Origin: Cryobacterium gelidum
Lineage (GTDB): Bacteria > Actinomycetota > Actinomycetes > Actinomycetales > Microbacteriaceae
Reading direction: 5' to 3'
Length of the DNA: 51,762 bases
NCBI RefSeq assembly: GCF_004403985.1
Contig: NZ_SOHL01000004.1
Span: 1 to 51,762 of the forward strand
Below, in pieces: positions 40,829 through 50,000 of the stretch. Numbering within the stretch: position 1 is the stretch's first letter; each line of letters starts with the position of its first letter. The notes beneath the pieces are model-generated. The model did no database searches. It worked only from the letters and a program-made list of their open reading frames with translations, and was not told the origin of the DNA. A program made the position numbers and the translations under genes.

Positions 40829-41203
40829 CTACGGCGTGTCGACGATCTGCTTGCCGAGCGGCATGAGCGCGACCGGGATCAGCTTGAAGTTGGCGATGCC
40901 GAACGGGATACCGATAATCGTGATGCAGAGCGCGATGCCCGAGAGCAGGTGCTCGAGGGCGATCCACCAGCCGGCCAGCACCACCCAGACGACGTTGCCG
41001 AGCAACGACGCGACGCCCGCGTTCGGTGTCTCAACCACGGTCTTGCCGAACGGCCAGAGCGCGTAGACGCCGATCCGGGCCGCCGCGATTCCCCAGGGGA
41101 TGGTAACGATGAGTATGCACATGATGAGCGCGGCCACCATGTAGCCGATGAACAGCCAGAAGCCTGAGAGCACGAGCCAGATGACGTTGAGGAGGGTCTT
41201 CAT
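40829..41203 (-). CDS. YccF-domain membrane protein
   Basis: A 124-residue protein containing two YccF-type repeats, each with a hydrophobic helix and the TIPWGIAAARIG/GIPFGIANFKLI signature (near residues 34-45 and 96-108), ending LMPLGKQIV. YccF proteins are small inner-membrane proteins of unknown function. The ATG at 41203 overlaps the stop codon of the IclR gene, so it could be co-transcribed with it. Confidence 0.9.
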   Translation of the reverse strand: MKTLLNVIWLVLSGFWLFIGYMVAALIMCILIVTIPWGIAAARIGVYALWPFGKTVVETPNAGVASLLGNVVWVVLAGWWIALEHLLSGIALCITIIGIPFGIANFKLIPVALMPLGKQIVDTP

Positions 41204-41949
41204 GATTGTCTAATTCTCTCAAACCCCAGCGCACTCGAGATCAGCGCCGCGGCCTCCACGACCGGCTCCGTATACCCCGGAATCGCGGTCGCTTCGTTGA
41301 GCCTCGAGAACGGGGCCACGATGCCCACCACGGCCACCACGTTGCCATGGTGGTCGAATACGGGGGAGCTCACCGAGGCAACCTCGGGTTCGCGCTCCTC
41401 GAACGATGACGCCCAGCCCTGGGTGCGAATCTGATCCAGCAGCTCAGCGGGCAGCGCCTCCTCCGGCGCAACGGTCAGCAGCTCCTGCCGGGCGAACTCG
41501 TCGAAGGCGAGAAACACCTTGCCGGCCGAACCCAGGTGCAGCGGCATGACGGTACCTACCTCGAGCACGCGGGAGATGGCGCGCGGCGAGCGGGCCGTGG
41601 CCACCACGGTTCGGTACTGCCGCCAGCGCACGTAGAGCACCGACGACTCCTGGGTGTGTTCACGCAGGGTCTGCAGCATCGGGCGGGAGGCCTGGATCAC
41701 GTCGAGGCCCTGCGTGGCATTGATAGCCCAGCGCGCCACGCCCAGTCCGATGCGGTAGCCGCTACCGTCGCGGTCGAGAAAGCCCTCCGACACCAGGTTC
41801 TGTACGAGGCGCTGCGTGGTGCTTTCGGGCAGTCCGGCGCGCTGGCGAATCGCGCTCAGCGACAGGGTGGGTTCCTCCACCGTAAAGCAGTCCATGATCT
41901 GGCGAATCTTACCCAGCACCAGAATGCGGTTACCAGCTGTTTCAGTCAC
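41200..41949 (-). CDS. IclR-family regulator
   Basis: A 249-residue IclR-type transcription factor: N-terminal winged helix (residues about 5-65; LSAIRQRAGLPESTTQRLVQNL) and a C-terminal GAF-like effector domain (about 80-245; LGSAGKVFLAF, SSPVFDHHGNVVAVVGI). GTG 41949 has AAGGA seven bases upstream and is preferred over ATG 42003. It is divergent from the ABC transporter-CoA transferase-lyase operon, and the dyads at 42055-42089 lie between them, so it most likely controls that operon in response to its substrate. Confidence 0.9.
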   Translation of the reverse strand: MTETAGNRILVLGKIRQIMDCFTVEEPTLSLSAIRQRAGLPESTTQRLVQNLVSEGFLDRDGSGYRIGLGVARWAINATQGLDVIQASRPMLQTLREHTQESSVLYVRWRQYRTVVATARSPRAISRVLEVGTVMPLHLGSAGKVFLAFDEFARQELLTVAPEEALPAELLDQIRTQGWASSFEEREPEVASVSSPVFDHHGNVVAVVGIVAPFSRLNEATAIPGYTEPVVEAAALISSALGFERIRQS

Positions 41950-42054
41950 GAGGTGTCCTTGTCTGCGCTGGGCGAGCGAAGCATCCGTTTGCCACAGAGC
42001 CATTATTCATTGCGTTCGGGTGCAAAGCGCCACTAGGGTTCATGTAACCACATC

Positions 42055-42089
42055 GCGAGTGGTTCACTCGCAATGTGAGTGAGAATCTC
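42055..42089. promoter_or_regulatory. Nested dyads, probable IclR operator
   Basis: GCGAGTG-GTT-CACTCGC (42055-42071) is a perfect 7-base inverted repeat. It overlaps TCACTC...GAGTGA (42064-42082) and runs into GAGAATCTC (42081-42089). The cluster lies in the 163-base gap between the IclR gene and the ABC transporter operon. Nested dyads of this size fit binding by IclR dimers. It ends 23 bases before the ATG of the ATPase gene, so bound protein would also cover the start region. Confidence 0.65.
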
Positions 42090-42112
42090 GACACCTGGCC
42101 TGTGAGGAATGC

Positions 42113-42937
42113 ATGACAATGACGTCAACAGAATCAGCGCACCAACCGGCAGTCCAGCTCGATGCCTGCACGAAGGAATTCGTGACGCCGCAGGGCGGCT
42201 CGTATTTCGCGGTGAAGGGTATCGACCTCACGGTGATGCCGGGCAAGTTTGTGTCGATCGTGGGCCCGACAGGATGCGGCAAGTCCACGGTGCTCAACAT
42301 GGCCGCTGGGCTGATGGCGCCGAGCCAGGGTGAAGCGCGCAGCTTCGGTGCCCCGGTGGTGGGTGTCAACCGCCGGGCCTCGTATATGTTTCAGCAAGAT
42401 GCCCTGCTGCCGTGGAAGACCGTGCTCGACAACGTGTCGCTCGGCCTCATCATGCGCGGCGTTGGCAAGAAGGAAGCAGCCGCAGAGGCTCGCCGCTGGC
42501 TCGCCAAGGTGGGTCTGTCGAGCTTCGAAGACCGCTACCCGCACCAGCTCAGCGGCGGCATGCGCAAGCGCACCTCCATCGCGCAGGCCTGGATCGTGAA
42601 CCCCGACATTCTGCTCATGGACGAACCCTTCTCCGCCCTCGACGTGCAGACCCGCCAGATTATGGAGAACGAGCTGCTCGACATCTGGCAGGAGTCGGAT
42701 AAGGCCGTGATTTTCATCACCCACGACCTCGACGAAGCCATCGCCCTCAGCGATGAGGTCGTGCTGCTCAGTGCCGGCCCGGCGAGCCACGTGGTGGCCC
42801 GCTACGACATCACCCTGCCGCGCCCGCGCAACCTGCTCGAGATTCGCGACGATCCGCAGTTCGTCGAACTGCACCGCGAGATCTGGGGCAAGCTGCGCGA
42901 CGAAGTGGCCAAGACTTATGCGGCAAAGGCGGCCTGA
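42113..42937 (+). CDS. ABC transporter ATPase (NitT/TauT type)
   Basis: A 274-residue ATPase of the nitrate/sulfonate/taurine importer group. The Walker A motif is GPTGCGKST (residues about 51-59), the signature is LSGGM (about 144-148), the Walker B is ILLMDEPFSALD (about 164-175) and the switch histidine is in FITHDLDEA. The ATG follows GAGG. It is the first gene of an operon with permease, binding protein, CoA transferase and HMG-CoA lyase-like genes, so the substrate is probably an organic acid and not a sulfonate. Confidence 0.92.
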   Translation: MTMTSTESAHQPAVQLDACTKEFVTPQGGSYFAVKGIDLTVMPGKFVSIVGPTGCGKSTVLNMAAGLMAPSQGEARSFGAPVVGVNRRASYMFQQDALLPWKTVLDNVSLGLIMRGVGKKEAAAEARRWLAKVGLSSFEDRYPHQLSGGMRKRTSIAQAWIVNPDILLMDEPFSALDVQTRQIMENELLDIWQESDKAVIFITHDLDEAIALSDEVVLLSAGPASHVVARYDITLPRPRNLLEIRDDPQFVELHREIWGKLRDEVAKTYAAKAA

Positions 42938-42938
42938 C

Positions 42939-43784
42939 ATGTCGACAACCACCATCAAGATGGATGCCGCATCCGCTGCCTCCCCGCCCCGCAGCGGCCC
43001 GGCCCGACCTCGCGGCGAAACGCCCGCGGCGCTGATGCGCTTCTACCAGCTACTGCTCACCGCGGTGGTGCTCGGTGCCTGGGAGATTCTCGGCCGGGCC
43101 GGCGTGATCGATACGTTCTTCTTCTCGCTGCCGAGCGCCATCGGCGTGGCCGTGTGGGACTGGATCACGACCGGCTTCATCTTTCCGCACCTGTGGATCA
43201 CCCTGCAGGAAGCCCTCTACGCCTTCATCATCGGTACCGGGCTCGGCCTCATTCTCGGCTTTCTGCTGGCCAGGGTGCGGTTTCTCGAGCGGCTGTTTGA
43301 ACCGTTCGTGCAAATGTTCAACGCCCTGCCCCGCGTGGTGCTCGCGCCCATCTTCCTCTTGTGGTTCGGGCTCGGCATCGAATCCAAGGTGGCCTTCGGC
43401 GTCACCCTGGTCTTCTTCATCGTGTTCTTCAACGTGCTGCAGGGCGTGAAAAGCGTCGACAAAGTATTGCTCGACAACGCCCGCATGCTCGGCGCCACCG
43501 AACGCCACCTCATTCAGCACGTCGTGCTGCCGAGCGCCCTCACCTGGATCTTCTCCAGCCTGCACATCAGCGTGGGCTTCGCCATTGTGGGCGCGGTCGT
43601 CGGCGAATACCTCGGCGCCGCCGCGGGTGTCGGCTACGTCATCGCCCAGGCGCAGGGTGTGTTCGACACCGAAGGCGTGTTCGCCGGCATGTTCATCCTC
43701 ATGATCGTGGTGCTCTTCGTCGACCTCGGCGTGAACCGGCTCGAACGCTACCTGCTGCGCTGGCGCCCGGTTCCCGGTGCCTAA
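42939..43784 (+). CDS. ABC transporter permease (NitT/TauT type)
   Basis: A 281-residue inner-membrane permease with about six helices and the cytoplasmic coupling motif NARMLGATERHLIQHVVLPSA (quoted as ARMLGATERHLIQHV, about residues 182-196). Residues 1-30 are a polar tail. ATG 42939 begins one base after the ATPase stop codon; the longer open frame upstream overlaps the ATPase gene in another register. It forms one importer with the neighbouring ATPase and binding protein genes. Confidence 0.91.
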   Translation: MSTTTIKMDAASAASPPRSGPARPRGETPAALMRFYQLLLTAVVLGAWEILGRAGVIDTFFFSLPSAIGVAVWDWITTGFIFPHLWITLQEALYAFIIGTGLGLILGFLLARVRFLERLFEPFVQMFNALPRVVLAPIFLLWFGLGIESKVAFGVTLVFFIVFFNVLQGVKSVDKVLLDNARMLGATERHLIQHVVLPSALTWIFSSLHISVGFAIVGAVVGEYLGAAAGVGYVIAQAQGVFDTEGVFAGMFILMIVVLFVDLGVNRLERYLLRWRPVPGA

Positions 43785-43814
43785 ATGCTGATCTTCCGAC
43801 AGAAAGAGAACATC

Positions 43815-44855
43815 GTGTCCTTGCGCAAGAAAATCACCGTGGCCGCCGCAGCGTTGCTCACCGCGACCCTGCTCGCCGGCTGCAGCAGTAACGCCAACGG
43901 GGGAGCGGATACCGCAGCCACCCCCAAGGTCACCATCGGCATCGGCGGCCAGACCCTGCTCACCTACCTGCCCACCACCCTCGCCGAGCAGCTCGGCTAC
44001 TACGAGGAGGAGGGGCTCGACGTTGATCTGCAAGATCTACAGGGCGGGTCGAAGGCCCTCACCGCGCTGCTCGGCGGCAGCGTGAACGTGGTGAGCGGTT
44101 ACTACGAGCACACCATTCAGATGCAGGCGAAGAACCAGAGCATCACCTCGTTCGTGCAGATGGGCAAGTCGCCGGCCATCGCCCTCGTCGTGGCTCCGGG
44201 ATCAACCTCGAAGATCAAGTCCCTCGACGACCTCATCGGCAAGAGCGTTGGCGTCACTGCGCCGGGCTCCTCCACCCACACGATGCTTCGCTTTCTGCTC
44301 GAGGAGGCGGGCTTGAATCCCGATGGCGTCAGTGTCGTCGCGATGGGGGCCGGGGCATCCGCTGTGGCCGCCATGGAATCGGGTGGAGTTGTGGCCGGCG
44401 TGATGCTCGAACCCGACGTGTCCGTGCTCGCGGAGCGCACCGGCGCCGAAACCGTGAGCCTCGCCGACCTGCGCTCGCCCGCGGGCGTGGAGGAGCACTA
44501 CGACACCGACATGTGGCCGTCGTCGTCGTTCTACGCGCAGAGCGACTGGCTCGCGAAGAACCCCGAGACCGCGCAGAAGCTCGCGAACGTGCTCACCAAG
44601 ACACTCGCCTATATTGCCGAGCACACCGGAGCCGAGATCGCGGCCGAGATGCCGGAGACCTTCAGCGGCGGAGACCTCGAACGCTACGCCGCGCTCATTG
44701 AGGAGCTCAAGCCGCAGCTCACCGAAGACGGACGCAACAGCGAGGCCGGTGCCGAGGCCGTGCTCGACACGCAGCGCATCGCCAACCCGGAGGTCGGTGA
44801 CGCCGAGATCGACCTCGCCGCCACCTACACCAACGAGTTCGTCGGCGGAAAATAG
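43815..44855 (+). CDS. ABC transporter substrate-binding lipoprotein (NMT1/SsuA-like)
   Basis: A 346-residue periplasmic-binding-fold protein of the NMT1/SsuA group. From GTG 43815 it has a compact signal (SLRKKITVAAAALLTA) and a lipobox LLAGC, so the mature protein is a lipoprotein. Mature features include IGGQTLLTYLPTTLAEQLGYYEEEGLDV (quoted as LPTTLAEQLGYYEEEGLDV) and GGSKALTALLGGSVNVVSG, both typical of this family. The start has AAAGAGAA upstream and is better than ATG 43785. Its ligand is probably the acid processed by the next two genes. Confidence 0.9.
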   Translation: MSLRKKITVAAAALLTATLLAGCSSNANGGADTAATPKVTIGIGGQTLLTYLPTTLAEQLGYYEEEGLDVDLQDLQGGSKALTALLGGSVNVVSGYYEHTIQMQAKNQSITSFVQMGKSPAIALVVAPGSTSKIKSLDDLIGKSVGVTAPGSSTHTMLRFLLEEAGLNPDGVSVVAMGAGASAVAAMESGGVVAGVMLEPDVSVLAERTGAETVSLADLRSPAGVEEHYDTDMWPSSSFYAQSDWLAKNPETAQKLANVLTKTLAYIAEHTGAEIAAEMPETFSGGDLERYAALIEELKPQLTEDGRNSEAGAEAVLDTQRIANPEVGDAEIDLAATYTNEFVGGK

Positions 44856-44895
44856 CCACGTTGGGCGCCGCCGCATCCGCTTGGAAGGACTTGAT

Positions 44896-46134
44896 ATGAC
44901 CAACGTGGCCCCACTTGCCGGTGTACGTGTGCTCGAACTCGGCAACTTCATTGCCGCGCCAACGGCCGGGCGCATGCTGGCCGATTTCGGCGCCGAGGTG
45001 ATCAAGGTGGAACGCCCCGGAACCGGAGACGAGCTGCGCAACTGGCGGCTGCACGCCGGCAGCACGTCGATGCTGTTTCGCACCATCAACCGCAACAAGA
45101 AGTCGATCGTGCTCGACCTCAAGACCGAGCTGGGGCGCGACATCGTGCTCGAACTCGTGGCGCACTGCGACGTGGTGCTCGAGAATTTTCGGCCGGGCAC
45201 GTTGGAGAAGTGGGGGCTTGGGCCCGCCGAGTTGAACGCGGTGAATCCCAACCTCATTCTCACCCGGGTGTCGGCGTTCGGGCAGACCGGGCCGCTCTCG
45301 CAGCGCCCCGGATTCGCCGCGGTCGCCGAGGCGATGGGCGGCTTTCGAGACCTCGTGGGCGACCCCGACCGGCCTCCCGTTCGGGTCGGCGTGTCGATCG
45401 GCGACTCGATCGCCGGGCTCTACGCGGCCTTCGGCTCGGTAATGGCCCTGTTTCAGCGCGAGGTGCGTCAGGGCCGAACGGATGCTGCGCTCGAGTTGCA
45501 CGAACGCGTCATCGACGTGGCGCTCAACGAATCGATGCTGTCGATGATGGAATCGCTGATACCCGACTATTCGGCGTATGGCGTGGCGCGGGAACGTGTC
45601 GGCGGGCGGATGGACGGCATCGCCCCCACCAACGCCTACCTCTGCGGTGACGGCGCCAGCATCGTGATCGCCGGAAACGCAGATGCTATTTACCAGCGCT
45701 ACATGCACGTGATCGGCCGCGACGACCTCGGGCGCGACCCGGGGTTGCAGAACAACGCGGCGCGGTGGCTGCGGCGGGATGAGCTCGACGCCGCGATCGG
45801 GGCGTGGACGTTGGGGCTTTCGGCGAGAGCGGCTTTGGCCGTGCTAGAGGAGGCGGGGGTTCCGTCTGGTCCTATATATACGGCCGCGGACATCTGCGCG
45901 GACTCCCAGTACGAGGCGCGCAACATGATCCAGCGCTTCGATGTCTCCGACGGGTCGCAGGTCTTGCCTGGCGTGGGTTTCCCTGGCATTGTTCCAGTGA
46001 TCGGCGAACGCTCGCTCGATATAAAGACCCTCGGGCCAGACCTCGGGGAACACACTCGAGAGGTGCTGTCTCGGGTTCTGGGCAAGACCTCTGCCGAGAT
46101 AGACCAGATCATGAGCGAATTGCAGCCCGCCTGA
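44896..46134 (+). CDS. Class III CoA transferase (SUGCT-like candidate)
   Basis: A 412-residue CaiB/BaiF-family CoA transferase. The start LAGVRVLELGNFIAAPTAGRM is typical; the active-site aspartate is in VRVGVSIGDSIAGLY (near residue 175). It differs clearly from the two C5-type transferases in this window. Its stop overlaps the ATG of the HMG-CoA lyase-like gene (TGATG). A transferase of this family (mammalian SUGCT) activates glutarate and 3-hydroxy-3-methylglutarate from succinyl-CoA, so with the lyase next door 3-hydroxy-3-methylglutarate is the leading candidate. ATG 44896 has GGAAGGA upstream; the longer upstream frame overlaps the binding-protein gene. Confidence 0.88.
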   Translation: MTNVAPLAGVRVLELGNFIAAPTAGRMLADFGAEVIKVERPGTGDELRNWRLHAGSTSMLFRTINRNKKSIVLDLKTELGRDIVLELVAHCDVVLENFRPGTLEKWGLGPAELNAVNPNLILTRVSAFGQTGPLSQRPGFAAVAEAMGGFRDLVGDPDRPPVRVGVSIGDSIAGLYAAFGSVMALFQREVRQGRTDAALELHERVIDVALNESMLSMMESLIPDYSAYGVARERVGGRMDGIAPTNAYLCGDGASIVIAGNADAIYQRYMHVIGRDDLGRDPGLQNNAARWLRRDELDAAIGAWTLGLSARAALAVLEEAGVPSGPIYTAADICADSQYEARNMIQRFDVSDGSQVLPGVGFPGIVPVIGERSLDIKTLGPDLGEHTREVLSRVLGKTSAEIDQIMSELQPA

Positions 46135-47057
46135 TGTTCACCCTCGAACCCGCCGCGGTGCTGCGCGACGTCACCCTGCGCGACGGCCTGCAACTCACCG
46201 GCGGCATGCTCTCCACCGAGCGCAAGCTCGCGACCATTCGGTCGCTGCTCGCCCTCGGGGTGGAGTCGCTGGAGATCGGGTCGATGGCCCGGCCCGACCT
46301 CGTACCGCCGATGGCGAACACTCTCGAGGTGCTCGCGGAGCTCACGCCCGCTGAGCGTGTGCGCTGCTGGGTGTGGGTCGCCACGCCGCGGCATGTGGAG
46401 CGCGCCGCCGCCGCGGGGGCCCGCAATTTTCAGTACTGCTTCTCCGCAACGGATGCCCACAACCAGGCCAACATCGGCCGCACCACCGAGGCGAGCCTCG
46501 CCGCCATGCCGGCGGCCGTGGAAATCAGCCAGGATGTGAATGGCCAGATCCAGCTGTGCATCGCGACCTCGTTCACCTGCCCGTTCGACGGGCAGGTCGA
46601 CCCGTCGCGGGTAGTGCAGATTGCGCAAGACGAACGCGCAGCTGGGGCCTCACACGTGGTGATCTGTGACACGCTCGGGCAGGCCGTTCCGGCTCAGGTG
46701 TCGTCGCTCATTACACGTGTTCGCCTCGAGACGCCGGCCCGTGAGATCGTCTTTCACGGGCACGACACGTGGGGGTTGGGCGTGGCGAACACGCTCGCGG
46801 CTATTTCTGCCGGGGCCACCATGGTGGACGGAGCGCTCGGTGGTCTGGGCGGATGCCCCTTCGCGCCGGGAGCCAGCGGTAACACCGCGAGCGAGGACAT
46901 CCTCTTTGCCACACGCCCGCCGTGGCTGACACCCGACGTGTTCGGGTCGCTCGTGCGCGTATCGGAAGCGTTGCTGATGGAGCTCGACGAGCCGAATCGT
47001 TCGAAAGCCGCCCAGGGCGCCCACTCACCCGCGAAGGCGTTCGACTGGGTGCTGTAG
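46134..47057 (+). CDS. HMG-CoA lyase-like enzyme
   Basis: A 307-residue TIM-barrel enzyme of the HMG-CoA lyase group (DRE-TIM family). The family features are LRDVTLRDGLQ (residues 10-20), SATDAHNQANIGRT near 102-115, the metal-binding HGHDTWGLGVAN near 205-216 and the loop GLGGCPFAPGASGN near 237-250, which carries the conserved active-site cysteine. It should split HMG-CoA to acetoacetate and acetyl-CoA, or a related 3-hydroxy-3-methylacyl-CoA. Coupling to a CoA transferase gene suggests use of a free acid taken from outside, not leucine breakdown. Confidence 0.88.
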   Translation: MFTLEPAAVLRDVTLRDGLQLTGGMLSTERKLATIRSLLALGVESLEIGSMARPDLVPPMANTLEVLAELTPAERVRCWVWVATPRHVERAAAAGARNFQYCFSATDAHNQANIGRTTEASLAAMPAAVEISQDVNGQIQLCIATSFTCPFDGQVDPSRVVQIAQDERAAGASHVVICDTLGQAVPAQVSSLITRVRLETPAREIVFHGHDTWGLGVANTLAAISAGATMVDGALGGLGGCPFAPGASGNTASEDILFATRPPWLTPDVFGSLVRVSEALLMELDEPNRSKAAQGAHSPAKAFDWVL

Positions 47058-47090
47058 TTCGTCGAACACGTGGCTCGGATGCCGTGGCGT

Positions 47091-47417
47091 CTAGCCGATC
47101 AGGGTGAGCATCAGCCGTGATTCCTCGAGCGCTTCGACCTCGTGCTCCAGACCGGCATCGAGCCGGAGCAGGGCGCCGGGCACCAGGTCGGTGACCTGCC
47201 CGCCGGCCGTGACGCGCAGGCATCCATCGAGGGCCTGCAGGAGCAGAATTTTGGGCGCTGAGTGCTTCTTGAGCACGAAACCGGCTTCGAAGGTGAGCAC
47301 GACCACGCGCACCCCGGGGGAGGCGAGAACCGTGCTGTGACCGAGCTGACCGGGTTCAACCGCGGCGTCAGACCGAATGTCCGCGATGTGCGTGAGGGGC
47401 AGCGTTGTGTGTTCCAT
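47091..47417 (-). CDS. Small cupin-domain protein
   Basis: A 108-residue single cupin barrel (GVRVVVLTFEAGFVLKKHSAPKILLLQALDG quoted as VVVLTFEAGFVLKKHSAPK; then LVPGALLRLDAGLEHEVEAL). Metal-binding histidines are visible at HS in the first motif and HEV in the second. Such proteins bind small ligands or metals; the role is unknown. It is convergent with the lyase gene and divergent from the PadR gene; the 171-base gap to the latter has repeated TATCG words near 47531-47552 but no clear operator. Confidence 0.8.
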   Translation of the reverse strand: MEHTTLPLTHIADIRSDAAVEPGQLGHSTVLASPGVRVVVLTFEAGFVLKKHSAPKILLLQALDGCLRVTAGGQVTDLVPGALLRLDAGLEHEVEALEESRLMLTLIG

Positions 47418-47588
47418 GATTCAACGCTAGACCCGTGAATACCTTTCTCTCGGTCGACGGTGATTGCTAAAATTGATGCTGTCTGGGAGCCAGCCCTGAG
47501 CATCGGCTTGAGTGTGTCGCTCGAAGGCATCGCTGGGTATCGTTGAACTATCGCTGTATATCGTTCGCAATACTTACAGGAGGCAATC

Positions 47589-48137
47589 ATGGGCAATTCA
47601 TATCCGACAAGCGGGTTCAACGCTGGCAACATGGACGGCATCTGGCAGGCGATGGAGCAGTTTCGTTCGCGGTTCGAAAAGCAGACCGGTACCCGCGCCG
47701 GCCGTGGTGAGGTGCGCACGGCGGTGCTCGCGCTGCTCGCTGAGCAGTCGATGCACGGCTACCAGATCATTCACGAAATCGAAGAGCGCAGTGGCGGTAG
47801 CTGGAAACCCAGCGCCGGCTCGGTCTACCCGACCCTGCAGCTGTTGGCCGACGAGGGCCTCATTAGCGCCGAGGAGTCCAATGGTCGCAAGATCTACTCC
47901 CTGACCGATGAGGGTCGCGCCGCTGTCGCTGACGCTGACATGAGCGCGCCGTGGGAAACTACGGCGTCGACTCCTGGCCACGGGCATGGCCATGCGGCAT
48001 TGCCGAAAGCGGGGATCGAGCTCGCGCAGGCAGCGGCGCAGGTTGGTCGCACCGGCTCGCCGGAGCAGATCAAGCAGGCCGTCATGGTGCTCGACGACGC
48101 ACGTCGCAAGCTCTACTCGATCCTCGCCCAGGACTGA
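47589..48137 (+). CDS. PadR-family regulator
   Basis: A 182-residue transcription factor with a PadR winged helix (residues about 35-110): VRTAVLALLAEQSMHGYQIIHEIEERS (quoted as VLALLAEQSMHGYQIIHEI) and KPSAGSVYPTLQLLADEGLI. The C-terminal 55 residues form the dimerisation helix (QIKQAVMVLDDARRKLYSILA). AGGAGG lies just before the ATG. The next gene, an ABC1 kinase, begins 55 bases downstream on the same strand and may be the gene it controls. Confidence 0.92.
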   Translation: MGNSYPTSGFNAGNMDGIWQAMEQFRSRFEKQTGTRAGRGEVRTAVLALLAEQSMHGYQIIHEIEERSGGSWKPSAGSVYPTLQLLADEGLISAEESNGRKIYSLTDEGRAAVADADMSAPWETTASTPGHGHGHAALPKAGIELAQAAAQVGRTGSPEQIKQAVMVLDDARRKLYSILAQD

Positions 48138-48192
48138 CGGGGTGCCACTGGCTCGTCGAGGTAGCTACGATTCGAACTCGGGCGCAGGAAAC

Positions 48193-49848
48193 ATGCGCGC
48201 CCGCTACCGCCGCATTCTGCGTTTCGCCAGCTGGTATCTGGCCATAACGTGGTGGTTCGAGTTGTTCCTGCCTCGCATCGGGCTGGTGAAAATCGCGGAG
48301 CGCACACGTTCTAAACGGATGCAACGCTTCGCCAAGGGTTTTCACATGCTCGCGTCCGACCTTGGTGGCCTCATGATCAAGGTCGGGCAGTTCATGTCCT
48401 CGCGCCTCGACGTGCTGCCGCCCGAGATCACCAAAGAACTCGAGGGGCTGCAAGACGAGGTCGCCCCCGTGGCCTTTGCCGCTATTCGTGCAGCAGCCGA
48501 AGCGGAGCTGGGCATGCCGCTTGAGCGAGCCTTTATGTCGGTCGACGAGACGCCGGTGGCGGCGGCATCGCTCGGTCAGGCGCACCGAGCCCGACTGACC
48601 GCGCTTGATGCTGCCGACACGGGGCTCGACGGGGTCATCATCAAGGTGCAGCGCCCGGGCATCGACGCGATTATCGACGTCGACCTGGCCGCCCTGCGCA
48701 AGGTGGGTGGGTGGCTCAGCCATGTGAAACTCGTCTCCAACCGGGTCGACATGCCCGCGCTCGTCGAGGAATTCGCCCAGACCAGCCTCGAAGAGATCGA
48801 CTATCTGCACGAAGGTGCCAGCTCGGAACGCTTCGCGGCAGCCTTTCCAGACGACGACCGGGTGAGCGTACCTGTCGTCGTCTGGGAGCGCACCACCCGC
48901 AAGGTGCTCACCCTCGAAGACGTGACGGCGATCAAGATCACCGACGTTGGGGCCCTGCACAAGGCGGGCATCGATCCGGCACAGGTGGCCCCGCTCTTCG
49001 CGGAGATCATGTTCGACCAAATGTTCACCAAGGGCTTCTTTCACGCTGATCCGCATCCCGGAAACATCTTTGTCACCCCGGACGCTGATATCGAACGCGG
49101 GTGGAAGCTGACGTTCATCGACTTCGGAATGATGGGCGAGGTTCATACCAGCACGCGCACCGGACTGCGCAAAATGTTGATCGCTGCCGCCTCGCGTGAC
49201 GGGCGCGGCCTCGTCAGCGCCATGAACGACGTAGGGGTGCTCCTGCCTTCGGCGGAGACGACGGAGCTCGAACGGGCGATGACGACCTTGTTCGCCCGCT
49301 TCGGCGGCATGGGGTTTGCAGAACTGCGAGAGGTCGACCCGCGGGAGTTCCGCGACTTCGCGGTGCAGTTCGGCGATGTTGTGCGATCGCTGCCCTTTCA
49401 GTTGCCCGAGAACTTTCTGCTCATCATTCGAGCGATGTCCCTCACCTCCGGGGTGGCCAGTTCACTCAATCCCGCGTTCAACCTCTGGGACTCCGTCGAG
49501 CCCTACGCGGCGCAGCTGCTTCGTGACGAGAGCGGCAACCTGGTGCAGGACTTCGCGAAACGAGCAATGGATACCGCCGGCCTCGCTTTTCGCCTGCCGA
49601 AGCGGCTCGATGAGTTCATTAGCCGAGTCGAAGACGGCTCGGTGGGCGTCGCCAACCCTGGACTGGAGAAACGGGTCGTCCGCCTTGAACGCACCACCCG
49701 GCAAGCGGTCTCGGCGCTCGTCTTCGGCGCACTGCTGATCGCCGGCGTTCTTCTGCGAGCGGATGACGCGGTGCTCGGCACAGTACTCATGGTCGCGTCG
49801 GTCGCCCCGCTGCTGCACGCGCTGTTCGCGGGACGCCGCGGGCTCTGA
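48193..49848 (+). CDS. ABC1/UbiB-family atypical kinase
   Basis: A 551-residue ABC1/AarF/UbiB-like protein. The N-terminal KxGQ motif is IKVGQFMSSRLDVLP (residues about 61-75), followed by AAASLGQAHRA (alanine-rich loop, about 122-132), VIIKVQRPG (ATP-binding lysine), the HADPHPGNIF catalytic loop (about 284-293) and the metal-binding FIDFGMMG (about 308-315). Two hydrophobic helices at the C terminus (about 505-545) anchor it in the membrane. Such proteins support isoprenoid-quinone or lipid metabolism. ATG 48193 with AGGA upstream is preferred; the frame upstream overlaps the PadR gene. Confidence 0.9.
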   Translation: MRARYRRILRFASWYLAITWWFELFLPRIGLVKIAERTRSKRMQRFAKGFHMLASDLGGLMIKVGQFMSSRLDVLPPEITKELEGLQDEVAPVAFAAIRAAAEAELGMPLERAFMSVDETPVAAASLGQAHRARLTALDAADTGLDGVIIKVQRPGIDAIIDVDLAALRKVGGWLSHVKLVSNRVDMPALVEEFAQTSLEEIDYLHEGASSERFAAAFPDDDRVSVPVVVWERTTRKVLTLEDVTAIKITDVGALHKAGIDPAQVAPLFAEIMFDQMFTKGFFHADPHPGNIFVTPDADIERGWKLTFIDFGMMGEVHTSTRTGLRKMLIAAASRDGRGLVSAMNDVGVLLPSAETTELERAMTTLFARFGGMGFAELREVDPREFRDFAVQFGDVVRSLPFQLPENFLLIIRAMSLTSGVASSLNPAFNLWDSVEPYAAQLLRDESGNLVQDFAKRAMDTAGLAFRLPKRLDEFISRVEDGSVGVANPGLEKRVVRLERTTRQAVSALVFGALLIAGVLLRADDAVLGTVLMVASVAPLLHALFAGRRGL

Positions 49849-50000
49849 GCGCGTGGGTGCTAACCCGATGCAGCGGTGAGAAAGCCCGACTACCCGGCGC
49901 GGTGGCATCCGTTTGTCGTGGACTGCAGCGGGCCATCGTTGCGCGCGGAGTTCGCTACTGAGCCGTCGAAGGGCCGACTAGTCGTGTCTGGCCGTCTCGG

